Assembly: GCF_036898465.1 (NCBI RefSeq)
Contig: NZ_JARUMJ010000001.1
Coordinates: forward strand, 3,286,001-3,350,000
Direction: 5' to 3'
DNA from: Streptomyces sp. B21-105
Lineage (GTDB): Bacteria > Actinomycetota > Actinomycetes > Streptomycetales > Streptomycetaceae
DNA: 64,000 nucleotides
Shown here piece after piece: positions 7,178 to 17,866 of this stretch. The notes under the pieces were generated by a model that saw only the letters and a program-made list of their open reading frames with translations, was not told the origin of the DNA and did no database searches. Position 1 is the first letter of the stretch. Each line of letters begins with the position of its first letter. The position numbers and the translations under genes were made by a program.

Positions 7178-9040
7178 CGATCCGGCGTACATCTCGTCGA
7201 TGAGGTGCTTGTACTCCCGCTCCACGACCGGCCGCTTGAGCTTCAGGCTGGGCGTGATCTCGCCGTGCTCGACGTCGAGGTCGCGGGGCAGCAGCCGGAA
7301 CTTCTTGATGGTCTGCCAGCGCTGGAGGCCTTCGTTGAGCTGCTTGACGTAACCGTCGACGAGCTCGACGGTGACGGGCGCGGCCACGACCTCCGCGTAC
7401 GACTTTCCGGCCAGGCCGTTGTCCTTCGCCCAGTCCAGGAGGGACGGCTCGTCGAGGGCGATGAGCGCCGTGCAGAAGTTCCGGTCGGCCCCGTGCACGA
7501 GGATGTTGGAGACGTACGGGCAGACCGCCTTGAACTGGCCCTCGACCTCGGCGGGCGCGATGTACTTGCCGCCGGACGTCTTGATGAGGTCCTTCTTGCG
7601 GTCGGTGATCCGCAGGTACCCGTCGGGCGACAGTTCGCCGATGTCGCCCGTGTGGAACCAGCCGTCGGCCTCGAGGACCTCGGCGGTCTTCTCGGGGAGC
7701 CCGTGGTAACCCTCCATGATGCCGGGGCCGCGCAGCAGGATCTCGCCGTCGTCGGCGATGCGCACCTCGGTGCCGGGCAGCGGCTTGCCGACCGTGCCGG
7801 TGCGGTAGGCCTCGCCCGGGTTGACGAAGGAGGCCGCGGAGGACTCCGTCAGGCCGTAGCCCTCGAGGATGTGGATGCCGGCGCCGGCGAAGAAGTAACC
7901 GATCTCCGGCGCGAGGGCCGCCGACCCGGAGACACAGGCGCGCAGGTTGCCGCCGAAGGCCTCGCGGATCTTGGCGAAGACGAGCGCGTCGGCGACCTTG
8001 TGCTTGGCGCCGAGCCCGAAGGGGACGGACGCGCTGCCGGTGCGCCGGAAGTTGTCCTGGGCGGCCTTGGCGTACTCCCGGGAGACCTCGGCGGCCCACT
8101 GGAAGATCTTGTACTTGGCCCCGCCGCCCGCGCGAGCCTTGGCGGCGACGCCGTTGTAGACCTTCTCGAAGATGCGCGGCACGGCGGCCATGTACGTCGG
8201 CCGGACGACCGGCAGGTTCTCGATGATCTTGTCGACGCGGCCGTCGACGGCGGTGACGTGGCCGACCTCGATCTGGCCGGAAGTGAGCACCTTGCCGAAG
8301 ACGTGCGCGAGCGGCAGCCACAGGTACTGCACGTCATCGGGGCCGACCAGGCCGGTCGCGGCGATCGCCTTCGCCATGTACGACCAGTTGTCGTGCGGCA
8401 GACGCACACCCTTGGGACGGCCGGTGGTGCCGGAGGTGTAGATGAGGGTGGCGAGCTGGTCGGAGGTGATCGCGGCGACCCGCTCCTTGATCAGCCCGGC
8501 CTCCTTCTCCAGCCGGGCCGCGCCGCGCTTCTCGAGCTCGTCCAGGGTGAGGATCCAGTCGGCGGTCTCCACGCCGGCCGGGTCGATCACGACCACATGG
8601 GTGAGGTCGGGCAGCTCGGCGCGCTTCTCGACCGCCTTGGCGAGCTGGGCGGCGTCCTCGGCGATCAGCACCCGGCTCTCGGAGTCCGAGAGGATGAACG
8701 CGGACTCGTCGGCGTTGGTCTGCGGGTAGACGGTGGTGGTGGCGGCCCCGGCGCACATGATGCCGAGGTCGGCGAGGATCCACTCGAGGCGCGTGGAGCA
8801 GGCGAGTGCGACGCGCTGCTCGGACCGCACACCGAGCTCGATGAGGCCGGCCGCGATCGCGTAGACCCGTTCGGCGGCCTGCGCCCAGCTCAGCGTCTTC
8901 CAGGCGTCGGGTCCCTCGCCGGACGCGGCGGGCACGGGGTGGCGATAGGCCTCCGCGTCGGGCGTGGCCGCCACGCGCTCCAGGAAGAGGCCCGCGACGG
9001 ACGGCGGACGGTTCTCGATCAGTGTCTGTGTGTCGCTCAC
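7166..9040 (-). CDS. Long-chain fatty-acid-CoA ligase (FadD15-like)
   Basis: A 624-residue AMP-dependent synthetase that activates fatty acids to acyl-CoA through an acyl-adenylate. The phosphate-binding motif YTSGTTGRPKGV lies near residue 215; GYGLTES, then HTGDIGELSPDGYLRITDRKKDLIKTSGG (split here by loops), match the adenylation core and hinge, followed by the C-terminal lysine region (RWQTIKKF). Length and pattern match the bacterial long-chain ligases called FadD15 in actinobacteria. GTG start with GGAGG six bases upstream. It stands alone between two 16-base-period tandem arrays, so it is probably a single transcription unit. Confidence 0.92.
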   Translation of the reverse strand: MSDTQTLIENRPPSVAGLFLERVAATPDAEAYRHPVPAASGEGPDAWKTLSWAQAAERVYAIAAGLIELGVRSEQRVALACSTRLEWILADLGIMCAGAATTTVYPQTNADESAFILSDSESRVLIAEDAAQLAKAVEKRAELPDLTHVVVIDPAGVETADWILTLDELEKRGAARLEKEAGLIKERVAAITSDQLATLIYTSGTTGRPKGVRLPHDNWSYMAKAIAATGLVGPDDVQYLWLPLAHVFGKVLTSGQIEVGHVTAVDGRVDKIIENLPVVRPTYMAAVPRIFEKVYNGVAAKARAGGGAKYKIFQWAAEVSREYAKAAQDNFRRTGSASVPFGLGAKHKVADALVFAKIREAFGGNLRACVSGSAALAPEIGYFFAGAGIHILEGYGLTESSAASFVNPGEAYRTGTVGKPLPGTEVRIADDGEILLRGPGIMEGYHGLPEKTAEVLEADGWFHTGDIGELSPDGYLRITDRKKDLIKTSGGKYIAPAEVEGQFKAVCPYVSNILVHGADRNFCTALIALDEPSLLDWAKDNGLAGKSYAEVVAAPVTVELVDGYVKQLNEGLQRWQTIKKFRLLPRDLDVEHGEITPSLKLKRPVVEREYKHLIDEMYAGSREA

Positions 9041-9104
9041 GACATCCTCCGGGGCCCGCGACGGTGCGGCGGCTGGCTCGATGCGGCGTCGTTCGACGCG
9101 CGGC

Positions 9105-9199
9105 TGCTGTTGACGACGGCTCTTGTTGACGACGGCTGTGCTGGACGGCGGTGTAACTGGACGACGGTGTACTGGACGGCAGCGTGCTGAACGGCGGCT
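9105..9199. repeat. Degenerate 16-base tandem array upstream of the ligase gene
   Basis: Six head-to-tail units of 15-16 bases share the core CTGGACGRCGGT, for example TGCTGTTGACGACGGC then TCTTGTTGACGACGGC. The array begins about 65 bases upstream of the acyl-CoA ligase start. No gene is seen between 9041 and 9397. Confidence 0.75.
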
Positions 9200-9201
9200 G
9201 T

Positions 9202-9233
9202 GTTCGGCTCAGCTGTTGTTCGGCTCAGCTGTT
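9202..9233. repeat. Two perfect 16-base tandem copies
   Basis: GTTCGGCTCAGCTGTT is repeated twice without a gap, directly after the degenerate 16-base array. Each copy holds the palindrome CAGCTG-like core (TCAGCTGTT), so the pair could be operator half-sites for the ligase gene. Confidence 0.85.
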
Positions 9234-9333
9234 GTTTAACTCATGAGTAACTACCGAGCAGGCATCAGAGTAAAGGGCGACTGGCCAGCGCGTAAGGGTC
9301 TCCGGGCAGTCACTTTCTCCTGAGTACAGCCAA

Positions 9334-9365
9334 AGGGCCCGTCGCGCTACAGCACGACGGGCCCT
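9334..9365 (-). terminator. lepA terminator
   Basis: A perfect 11-base-pair stem AGGGCCCGTCG with a ten-base loop lies 33 bases past the lepA stop and is followed on the minus strand by TTTGG. It is the only strong hairpin between lepA and the ligase gene. Confidence 0.8.
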
Positions 9366-9397
9366 CGGTACGCCCTGCACACCGGCCTACGGCGCGG

Positions 9398-11266
<1,869 letters not shown>

Positions 11267-11355
11267 GCAGGGTCCTGTCTCTTGAGGCGCCTTGTGCCTC
11301 GGGTCGGATCGATACGTAGGCTCCATGGTCCCACGGGTGGCGACCGGAGACCGGT

Positions 11356-11385
11356 TTGGGCCACTCGGGCAGCCACTGCTAGTCT
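11356..11385 (+). promoter_or_regulatory. rpsT promoter
   Basis: TTGGGC (11356-11361) and TAGTCT (11380-11385) are separated by 18 bases, a good match to the housekeeping promoter. Transcription would start near 11392, leaving a leader of about 95 bases before rpsT. Confidence 0.6.
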
Positions 11386-11486
11386 GGGCAGCTGTGTCTC
11401 ATGCCCTCTCAGCGCGAGACACGCCCCAAGAAATCACCTGGTACGAGCCCGTGCGGCTCCGTGCCTGAACCTGAAAAGGCTCATTC

Positions 11487-11753
11487 GTGGCGAACATCAA
11501 GTCCCAGATCAAGCGGAACAAGACCAACGAGAAGGCTCGACTGCGCAACAAGGCCGTCAAGTCCTCCCTGAAGACCGCGATCCGCAAGGCTCGCGAGGCC
11601 GCTGCCGCGGGTGACGCCGAGAAGGCCACCGAGTACCAGCGCGCTGCCGCGCGTCAGCTCGACAAGGCCGTCTCCAAGGGCGTCATCCACAAGAACCAGG
11701 CCGCCAACAAGAAGTCGGCGCTTGCTTCCAAGGTCGAGTCCCTCAAGGGCTGA
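11487..11753 (+). CDS. rpsT: 30S ribosomal protein S20
   Basis: An 88-residue, lysine- and arginine-rich primary rRNA-binding protein of the small subunit. The sequence [20 protein letters not shown] at the N-terminus and the [17 protein letters not shown] segment are diagnostic. GTG start preceded by AAAAGG. Single-gene unit placed divergently from lepA, the usual order in Streptomyces, and ended by a strong hairpin. Confidence 0.98.
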   Translation: MANIKSQIKRNKTNEKARLRNKAVKSSLKTAIRKAREAAAAGDAEKATEYQRAAARQLDKAVSKGVIHKNQAANKKSALASKVESLKG

Positions 11754-11891
11754 ACCGCTTCACTGATCTGATCGTCGGCAGGGACCACAGCGGGCCCTCT
11801 CATCCGCTCCCGTCCGGCACCCTCGATGCCTGTACGCGGCCTGCGTTCGCCACGCGGGTACGGGCTCACCAGCTTGAACCGCTTTTCCCGC

Positions 11892-11937
11892 AAGGCCCCG
11901 GCGCTCCGCCCTTCCCCAGGGCGGGAGCCGGGGCCTT
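11892..11937. terminator. rpsT terminator (likely bidirectional)
   Basis: A 20-base-pair stem with one bulge (arms starting AAGGCCCCGG and ending CCGGGGCCTT) and a TCCCC loop lies between rpsT and the convergent SnoaL-like gene. It is symmetric enough to serve both strands. Confidence 0.8.
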
Positions 11938-12011
11938 CGGCATGGCCCGGCTCTCACTGTGGCCCGGTCTTCAGCCCGACCCGGTCTTCAGCCCGACCCG
12001 GCAATCGGCCT

Positions 12012-12407
12012 TCACGACCAGAAGTCGTTGCTCTTGTCGATGTCCGAGACGCATTCGTCGAGGTCGGTGATCTTGTCGCCGACGACCCGGAAGACGATGC
12101 ACCCGTCTTCCTCGAGATGCTTGCCGTTGCGGTCCGCGGTGAAGCGGTGCATGGCGACGGCGTGCCCCCGGCCGTCGACCATGATGTTGCGCAACTCGAC
12201 GCGCATCGACCCCGCCGTCTCCGAGAAGAGCCTGCCGTACATGTCCGTGATCGCGTCGAGGCCCTTGAAGTCCCCGGAGAGCAAGTGGGAACCGGGCACG
12301 TGATGCGTACAGTCCCCCGTCATCAGCCCGCGCAGGGTGTCCATGTCACCGCGGGAGAAAGCCTCGTATCCCTCACGGACGAGTGCCGCGTGCGGGTGTT
12401 CAGCCAT
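12012..12407 (-). CDS. SnoaL-like / NTF2-fold protein
   Basis: A 131-residue protein with the NTF2-like cone fold, seen in LVREGYEAFSRGDMDTLRGLM at the start and AVAMHRFTADRNGKHLEEDG in the strand region. Such small proteins are often ketosteroid-isomerase-like or polyketide-cyclase-like enzymes, or merely ligand-binding. The C-terminus KITDLDECVSDIDKSNDFWS matches the stand-alone SnoaL-like group, so the substrate is unknown. I chose the ATG with AAAGGTGG nine bases upstream; an ATG seven codons earlier overlaps that site. It lies between rpsT and holA without an evident functional link. Confidence 0.8.
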   Translation of the reverse strand: MAEHPHAALVREGYEAFSRGDMDTLRGLMTGDCTHHVPGSHLLSGDFKGLDAITDMYGRLFSETAGSMRVELRNIMVDGRGHAVAMHRFTADRNGKHLEEDGCIVFRVVGDKITDLDECVSDIDKSNDFWS

Positions 12408-12606
12408 GTCGAACGCCACCTTTCGCATACGCCGGCGATGTGCGGCTGGTACGTCCGATTCTCCTCCCCGGCGGAAGAACGGCGACTGGATCACCCTGGC
12501 CCCACGAGCGTGAAGGCTTGCGGCGTGAGGCACACGGTATGAGGCGCCCGGCTTGGAGGCACTCGGGATGAAAAGGCAGCCGGCGTGACGCACGCGGACG
12601 GGACGG

Positions 12607-13596
12607 CTATCCGCGCCCCGCGGACCGCGCCGCACGCGCGATGGCCACGACGGCCTTCTCGAGGGCGTACTCCGGATCGTCGCCGCCGCCCTTCACTCCT
12701 GCGTCCGCCTCGGCCACCGCGCGCAACGCGACGGCCACCCCGTCCGGCGTCCAGCCGCGCATCTGCTGACGTACCCGGTCGATCTTCCAGGGCGGCATGC
12801 CGAGCTCCCGCGCCAGGTCGGCCGGACGGCCGCCACGCGCCGAGGACAGCTTGCCGATGGCCCGCACGCCCTGGGCGAGCGCGCTGGTGATCAGCACGGG
12901 TGCCACGCCGGTGGCCAGCGACCAGCGCAGCGCCTCCAGCGCCTCGGCGGCCCGCCCCTCCACCGCCCGGTCGGCGACGGTGAAGCTCGACGCCTCGGCC
13001 CGCCCTGTGTAGTACCGGCCGACAACGGCCTCGTCGATGGTGCCCTCGACATCGGCGACCAGCTGGGACACCGCCGAGGCCAGCTCCCGCAGATCGCTGC
13101 CGATGGCGTCGACCAGCGCCTGGCACGCCTCGGGCGTGGCCGATCTGCCGGTCGCCCGGAACTCCTGTCTGACGAAGGCCAGCCGATCCGCCGGCTTGGT
13201 CATCTTCGGGCAGGCCACCTCGCGGGCGCCGGCCTTGCGTGCGGCGTCGAGCAGCGCCTTGCCCTTGGCGCCACCGGCGTGCAGCAGGACGAGCGTGATC
13301 TCCTCGGCGGGCGATCCGAGATACCCCTTGACGTCCTTCACCGTGTCGGCGGACAGGTCCTGCGCGTTGCGTACGACCACGACCTTGCGCTCCGCGAAGA
13401 GCGAGGGGCTGGTCAGCTCGGCGAGCGTGCCGGGCTGCAGCTGGTCCGGGGTGAGGTCGCGTACGTCCGTGTCGGCGTCGGCGGCCCGGGCGGCGGCCAC
13501 CACCTCCTGCACGGCACGGTCGAGCAGGAGGTCCTCCTGGCCCACGGCGAGCGTCAGCGGGGCGAGAGGGTCGTCATTCGCAGTCTTCCTTGCCAT
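12607..13596 (-). CDS. holA: DNA polymerase III delta subunit
   Basis: A 329-residue clamp-loader subunit that opens the sliding clamp. Recognised by the N-terminal ARKTANDDPLAPLTLAVGQE start, the AAA+-like fold without an ATP-binding P-loop, and the delta-specific helical C-terminus (ALRWSLATGVAPVLITSALA, ending in AIARAARSAGRG). The start is the ATG giving MARKTAND; an upstream GTG would add ten poorly conserved residues. The placement next to rpsT and the com genes is the normal Streptomyces order. Confidence 0.92.
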   Translation of the reverse strand: MARKTANDDPLAPLTLAVGQEDLLLDRAVQEVVAAARAADADTDVRDLTPDQLQPGTLAELTSPSLFAERKVVVVRNAQDLSADTVKDVKGYLGSPAEEITLVLLHAGGAKGKALLDAARKAGAREVACPKMTKPADRLAFVRQEFRATGRSATPEACQALVDAIGSDLRELASAVSQLVADVEGTIDEAVVGRYYTGRAEASSFTVADRAVEGRAAEALEALRWSLATGVAPVLITSALAQGVRAIGKLSSARGGRPADLARELGMPPWKIDRVRQQMRGWTPDGVAVALRAVAEADAGVKGGGDDPEYALEKAVVAIARAARSAGRG

Positions 13597-13650
13597 CACC
13601 GAAAGCATCCCACGAGCCACTGACAACGCGGCCTACGCGGCCTACGCACC

Positions 13651-13896
13651 CTACGGCTCCTCCCGCCAGCCCTCCCACTCCGCCGCGAACTCGTCCAGCG
13701 CCGCCGCGTCGAGCCGCCCGCCCTCGTCGTGCAGCAGGACGAGCCACTGCGCGTCCTCCGCGTCGTCCTCCCCGGCCAGGGCGTCGCGGACGATCCTCGG
13801 CTCCTCGCCGACGCCGAACCGCTCCCCGAGCGCCTGAGCCACCTCCTCCGCCGCGTCACGGTCGGGCAGCACCAGCACATGTCTCACATCGCTCAC
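13651..13896 (-). CDS. Small conserved hypothetical protein
   Basis: An 81-residue acidic protein (SDVRHVLVLPDRDAAEEVAQ at the N-terminus, EFAAEWEGWREEP at the end) with a predicted beta-alpha-beta pattern like a small ferredoxin-like fold. It has no cysteines, signal or membrane segment. I do not recognise a function. GTG start chosen because the 13 upstream residues are low-complexity. It sits 54 bases from holA on the same strand and may be co-transcribed with it. Confidence 0.7.
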   Translation of the reverse strand: MSDVRHVLVLPDRDAAEEVAQALGERFGVGEEPRIVRDALAGEDDAEDAQWLVLLHDEGGRLDAAALDEFAAEWEGWREEP

Positions 13897-13988
13897 GGCA
13901 CCATTTTCCGGCACACGCACCCGGCCCCGACCCACCCGGCCCGACCCACCGGGTCCGACGCGACCACCGAGGGCTCCGGGGGCCGGAG

Positions 13989-14030
13989 GTCCAGGGGTCC
14001 AGGGGTCCGGGGGGTCCGGGGGGTCCGGGG
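13989..14030. repeat. GGGGTCC tandem repeat
   Basis: Five units of 8-9 bases (GGTCCAGG twice, then GGTCCGGGG three times) end immediately before the stop codon of the N-acetyltransferase gene. Confidence 0.8.
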
Positions 14031-14031
14031 A

Positions 14032-14982
14032 CTACCTCCTCGCGAGAACGGTCGGCACCCGCTCCAACTCGATCCCGAACCGCTCCCGATACACCCCCAA
14101 CACCTCGACGTCGGCTTCCAGTTCACGTTCTCCGCTTGTCCCGTCCGCGGACGTCGTCTTGAACCGGCGTCCGCTGAGCGTGATCCTCCCTCCGTCCTCC
14201 GTGAGTCGCGAGCAGATCAGCGACCGTGTGAAGTGCGACTCCGGTGAGGTGCTGTGCCACCAGGCTCCCGCCACGAAGTCCGCCAGCACCCGGGGCCGCA
14301 TCTCCAACCGGTACACCCGTGTACCGTCCCGCACGACGTCCATGTCCCGCGGCTGCGTCACCCCACCGGCTCCTGCCCCCGCGCCGCCCGGTTCCGGGCC
14401 GGCCTCGACGATCCTGAACGTCCCACCGGGGTCGGCCTGTTCGCCGTCCTGCCGCCATCGGAGCGGGTGGTGGCTGTGCGCCCCGAACCCGACGTCGGCC
14501 AGCCACTGCCCGCCGTCCACCGTCCTGACGAGCAGAGCGAGATGGTCGTACGGGACACCGAGCCGGCCCTCTTCGCCGTACACGCGCGCCGCCAGCAGGG
14601 TGACCTCGAAACCCAGCGCGGTCAGCAGGGCCCCGAACGCCCCGTTCAGCTCGTAACAGAAACCTCCCCTCCGGGCCTCGACGACCTTCGCGACCAGCCG
14701 CCTCTCCTCCAGCACGATCTCCTCCCCGAAATGCACCGACAGGTTCTCGAAGGGCACGGCCCGCAGATGCCTCAGATGCAGCTCACGGAGAATGCCGACG
14801 GTCGGAGGCGGGAGCGGGCCCTCGAGGCCGAGGCGGTGGAGATAGGCCTCGACCGAACGAGCGTCGGGAAAGCGGACGTCCTGGTGCCGCCCGTCGTCGG
14901 GAGGAGGGGCGGCCACGGGACGGGCGGCGTCCTGCGGGACCAGGTTCCGGGCCGGTTCGTCCTTCGGCTGTGCGGGATTCAT
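14032..14982 (-). CDS. Arylamine N-acetyltransferase
   Basis: A 316-residue NAT-family enzyme that moves an acetyl (or other acyl) group from CoA to arylamines or related amines. The Cys-His-Asp triad is complete: C109 in RRGGFCYELNGAF, H147 in YDHLALLV and D163 in WLADVGFG. About 36 extra N-terminal residues precede the usual family start, so a later start is conceivable. It begins 4 bases after the comEC stop, which suggests it is the third gene of the comEA-comEC transcript. NAT homologues also act in aminohydroxybenzoate ansamycin assembly, but no such cluster is present. Confidence 0.92.
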   Translation of the reverse strand: MNPAQPKDEPARNLVPQDAARPVAAPPPDDGRHQDVRFPDARSVEAYLHRLGLEGPLPPPTVGILRELHLRHLRAVPFENLSVHFGEEIVLEERRLVAKVVEARRGGFCYELNGAFGALLTALGFEVTLLAARVYGEEGRLGVPYDHLALLVRTVDGGQWLADVGFGAHSHHPLRWRQDGEQADPGGTFRIVEAGPEPGGAGAGAGGVTQPRDMDVVRDGTRVYRLEMRPRVLADFVAGAWWHSTSPESHFTRSLICSRLTEDGGRITLSGRRFKTTSADGTSGERELEADVEVLGVYRERFGIELERVPTVLARR

Positions 14983-14986
14983 GCCC

Positions 14987-17866
14987 TCAGTCTCGCGCCA
15001 CCCGCAACTCCCCGCCCCCGCCCTCGCCACCCCCTCCGACGACCGCCAGCGCCCCGTCCCGGTCCGTCCGCAGCACCGCCGCCCCTCCCGCACGCAGTGC
15101 CGCCACCGTGCTGGGCGCCGGGTGTCCGTACGGGTTGTCCGCGCCGCAACTGATCAGTGCCAGCCGGGGCGCCACCGCCCGTATGAGGTCCGGGTCCTGA
15201 TAGGCCGAGCCGTGATGCGCCACCTTCAGCACGTCCACTCCGCGTACCAGCGCCGCCGCCGGCGATCTCGACAGCGCCCGCTGCGCCGGAGGTTCGAGGT
15301 CGCCCAGCAGCAGCATGCGCAGCCCGGCCGATCGCACGAGCAGCGTCACACTCGCGTCGTTCGGCCCCTCCGGTTCCGGCGCCGGGAACGGCGCAGGCCA
15401 CAACACCTCCCATTCCAGGGCGCCGACCCGCCGCCGTTCCCCGGCAACGGCCCGCACCACGGGGATGTTCCGCGCCCTCGCCTCCTTCCGTACGAACTCC
15501 ACCTGCTCCACGGGTTCCTCGAATCCCGTGGTCTCGACAGCCCCCACCTCCCGGCCCCGCAGCACCCCCGGCAACCCGGCCACATGGTCGGCGTGGAAGT
15601 GCGTCAGCACGACGAGCGGTACCCTGGTGACGCCGAGCGTGCGCAGGCACTGGTCGACCAGCGCCGGATCCGGACCGGCGTCCACAACCACGCCGGCGCC
15701 GTCGCCCGCCGCGAGAACGGTCGCGTCGCCCTGTCCGACGTCGCACATCGCCAGCCGCCAGCCCGGCGGCGGCCAGCCCGTGAGCACCCGCGTCAGCGGC
15801 GGCGGGCGCACCACCACGAGCAGCAGCAGCGCCCCGCAGACCACGCACAGCCACGGATGTCTCGACAACCGCCGCCCGGACATCACCGCCACGGCCGTGA
15901 CGACCCCCAGCAGCAGGGCTCCGGCCCAACTGCCCGGCCAGTCCATTCCCGCGCCCGGCAGTGCGGCGCCCGTTCGGGCCACGCCCGCGATCCACTCGGC
16001 GGGCCAACCTGCGCACCAGGCCAGTGCCTCGGCCACCGGCATCGCCACCGGCGCGGTCGCCAGCACCGCAAAGCCCAGCACTGTCGCGGGCGCGACCGCG
16101 AACTCCACGAGGAGGTTGCAGGGCACCGCCACCAGACTCACCCGTGCCGACAGCACGGCGACGACCGGTGCGCACAGGGCCTGCGCGGCTCCGGCTGCCG
16201 CCAACGCCTCGGCGAGCCTCGGCGGCACCCGCCGCCTGCGCAGTGCGGCACTCCAACGCGGCGCCAGTGTCAACAGGGCCCCGGTGGCGAGGACGGACAG
16301 CAGGAAGCCGTAACTCCGGGCCAGCCACGGGTCGTACAGCACCAGGAGCAACACGGCGGTCGCCAGTGCCGGGACGAGGGACCTGCGTCGGCCGGTCACC
16401 AGGGCCAGGAGCACGACCGCTCCGCAGGCCGCCGCGCGCAGCACGCTGGGGTCGGGCCGGCACACCACCACGAATCCGAGCGTGAGCGCCCCGCCGAGCA
16501 CCGCGGTCGCACGGAGCGGGACGCCCAGCCGGGGCGCCAAACCACGCCGCTCGACCTGCTGGGCGAGGCCGGGCGGGCCGAGGAGCAGCGCGAGGATGAT
16601 CGTGAGGTTGCTCCCGGAGACGGCCAAAGTGTGGGCCAGGTCCGTCTCCTTGAAGGCCTCGTCCAGCTCGGGCGTGATCCTCGAGGTGTCCCCGACCACC
16701 AGCCCCGGCAGCAGCGCTCTGGCGTCCGCCGGCAAGCCGTCGGTGGCCACACGCAGGCCGGCCCGCAGCCGCCCCGCCGACCGCTGCGCGGCAGAGGGAC
16801 GTCCCACGATCGACGGCGCCGCCCGATCCCGCACCCGCAGCACCGCCGCGAACCGGTCCCCTCGGGCCAGGGCAGGCGCGAGCCGCCCGGCCACCCGCAG
16901 CCGGGTGGACGGCAACAACGCAAGCCACGGAGCCTCGGCCCGCCCTTCAGGACCTCGCGCGCCGCCAGACTTTTCCCGCCCGTCCGGCCCCGCCCGTCGG
17001 TCGCCGTCTCCGCTGCGCGATCCGGCGTCCACGATCAGCAGGACCGGCGTCCGCGTCGCCACCGCCGTCCGGCCAGCGCTCTCGACCCTGCGCACCTCCG
17101 CCTCGATCAGCACCGAGTCCGGCATCACATGGTCCCCTCTGACCCGGGGGCGCGTGAGCCGTGGGTCCGAGGTGAGCTCGACCTCCGCGGTGACGCTCGC
17201 GTACCTGTCCGCCAGCGCCGGCACCGGCCCGCGGCGCAGATCGGTGCCGTGCAGCCCGGCCGACGCGGCGGCCGCGGCCACACAGAGCAGCGAGGCGGCG
17301 ACGGTCACACGCGGCCAAACCCTCCGCCGACCCGACAAGCCCGCACCCCCCGACCCCACATCCGCATCCGCGACGGTGACGGGCGGCGAACCCGTCCGAC
17401 GCCCCGACAAGCCCGCTCCACGCCCCTCCCGCGACGCCACGCGCGGCGAAGCCCCGTGCCGACCCGACGTGACGGCGACATCCACCTCTCCGACGGTCGC
17501 ACGCGGCCTTGCGCTCCAAGGGGCCGACGCGCCCGGCACATTCCTGTCCCCGCCCCTCCCCACGACGAGCAGGGTCGCGGCGACCGCCAGGCAGCCGACC
17601 ACGAGGCCGCCCACCAGCCCCGTGGACGCGTCCAACGTGAGCGCGGCCGTGGCCCAGGCCGCGAGTGCGGGCGGCACGAGCCGGAGATCCAACGGCGCTT
17701 CCTGACGCGGGTGGGCGTCGCCCAGCCGCTTTCCGGAGTCGGCGTGCACGGCCTGCCGACCGCGCCGGCCCGGCACCGGCCGGACACCGCTCACAGCGGC
17801 CTCGGCCTCCTCCCCGCCCCGGCTCCTGAGCCCTTGAATCGTCCGTGAAGCGTGCGCCCGCCTCAT
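14987..17866 (-). CDS. ComEC/Rec2 family DNA-transport-like membrane protein
   Basis: A 959-residue polytopic membrane protein of the ComEC family, which in competent bacteria forms the inner-membrane channel for single-stranded DNA. It has an N-terminal DUF4131-like region with early membrane segments, the central competence domain (AVSGSNLTIILALL, then multiple helices) and a C-terminal MBL nuclease-like domain (LTHFHADHVAG near residue 755, AHHGSAY and GHPAPS). The start ATG overlaps the comEA stop in ATGA, so translation is coupled. Streptomyces is not known to be naturally competent; the role is unknown. Confidence 0.92.
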   Translation of the reverse strand: MRRAHASRTIQGLRSRGGEEAEAAVSGVRPVPGRRGRQAVHADSGKRLGDAHPRQEAPLDLRLVPPALAAWATAALTLDASTGLVGGLVVGCLAVAATLLVVGRGGDRNVPGASAPWSARPRATVGEVDVAVTSGRHGASPRVASREGRGAGLSGRRTGSPPVTVADADVGSGGAGLSGRRRVWPRVTVAASLLCVAAAAASAGLHGTDLRRGPVPALADRYASVTAEVELTSDPRLTRPRVRGDHVMPDSVLIEAEVRRVESAGRTAVATRTPVLLIVDAGSRSGDGDRRAGPDGREKSGGARGPEGRAEAPWLALLPSTRLRVAGRLAPALARGDRFAAVLRVRDRAAPSIVGRPSAAQRSAGRLRAGLRVATDGLPADARALLPGLVVGDTSRITPELDEAFKETDLAHTLAVSGSNLTIILALLLGPPGLAQQVERRGLAPRLGVPLRATAVLGGALTLGFVVVCRPDPSVLRAAACGAVVLLALVTGRRRSLVPALATAVLLLVLYDPWLARSYGFLLSVLATGALLTLAPRWSAALRRRRVPPRLAEALAAAGAAQALCAPVVAVLSARVSLVAVPCNLLVEFAVAPATVLGFAVLATAPVAMPVAEALAWCAGWPAEWIAGVARTGAALPGAGMDWPGSWAGALLLGVVTAVAVMSGRRLSRHPWLCVVCGALLLLVVVRPPPLTRVLTGWPPPGWRLAMCDVGQGDATVLAAGDGAGVVVDAGPDPALVDQCLRTLGVTRVPLVVLTHFHADHVAGLPGVLRGREVGAVETTGFEEPVEQVEFVRKEARARNIPVVRAVAGERRRVGALEWEVLWPAPFPAPEPEGPNDASVTLLVRSAGLRMLLLGDLEPPAQRALSRSPAAALVRGVDVLKVAHHGSAYQDPDLIRAVAPRLALISCGADNPYGHPAPSTVAALRAGGAAVLRTDRDGALAVVGGGGEGGGGELRVARD

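Noticed and set aside
7097..9233. Tandem 16-base arrays as a CRISPR or integron array
   Set aside because: Units are directly adjacent with no spacers, and no cas or integrase genes are present.
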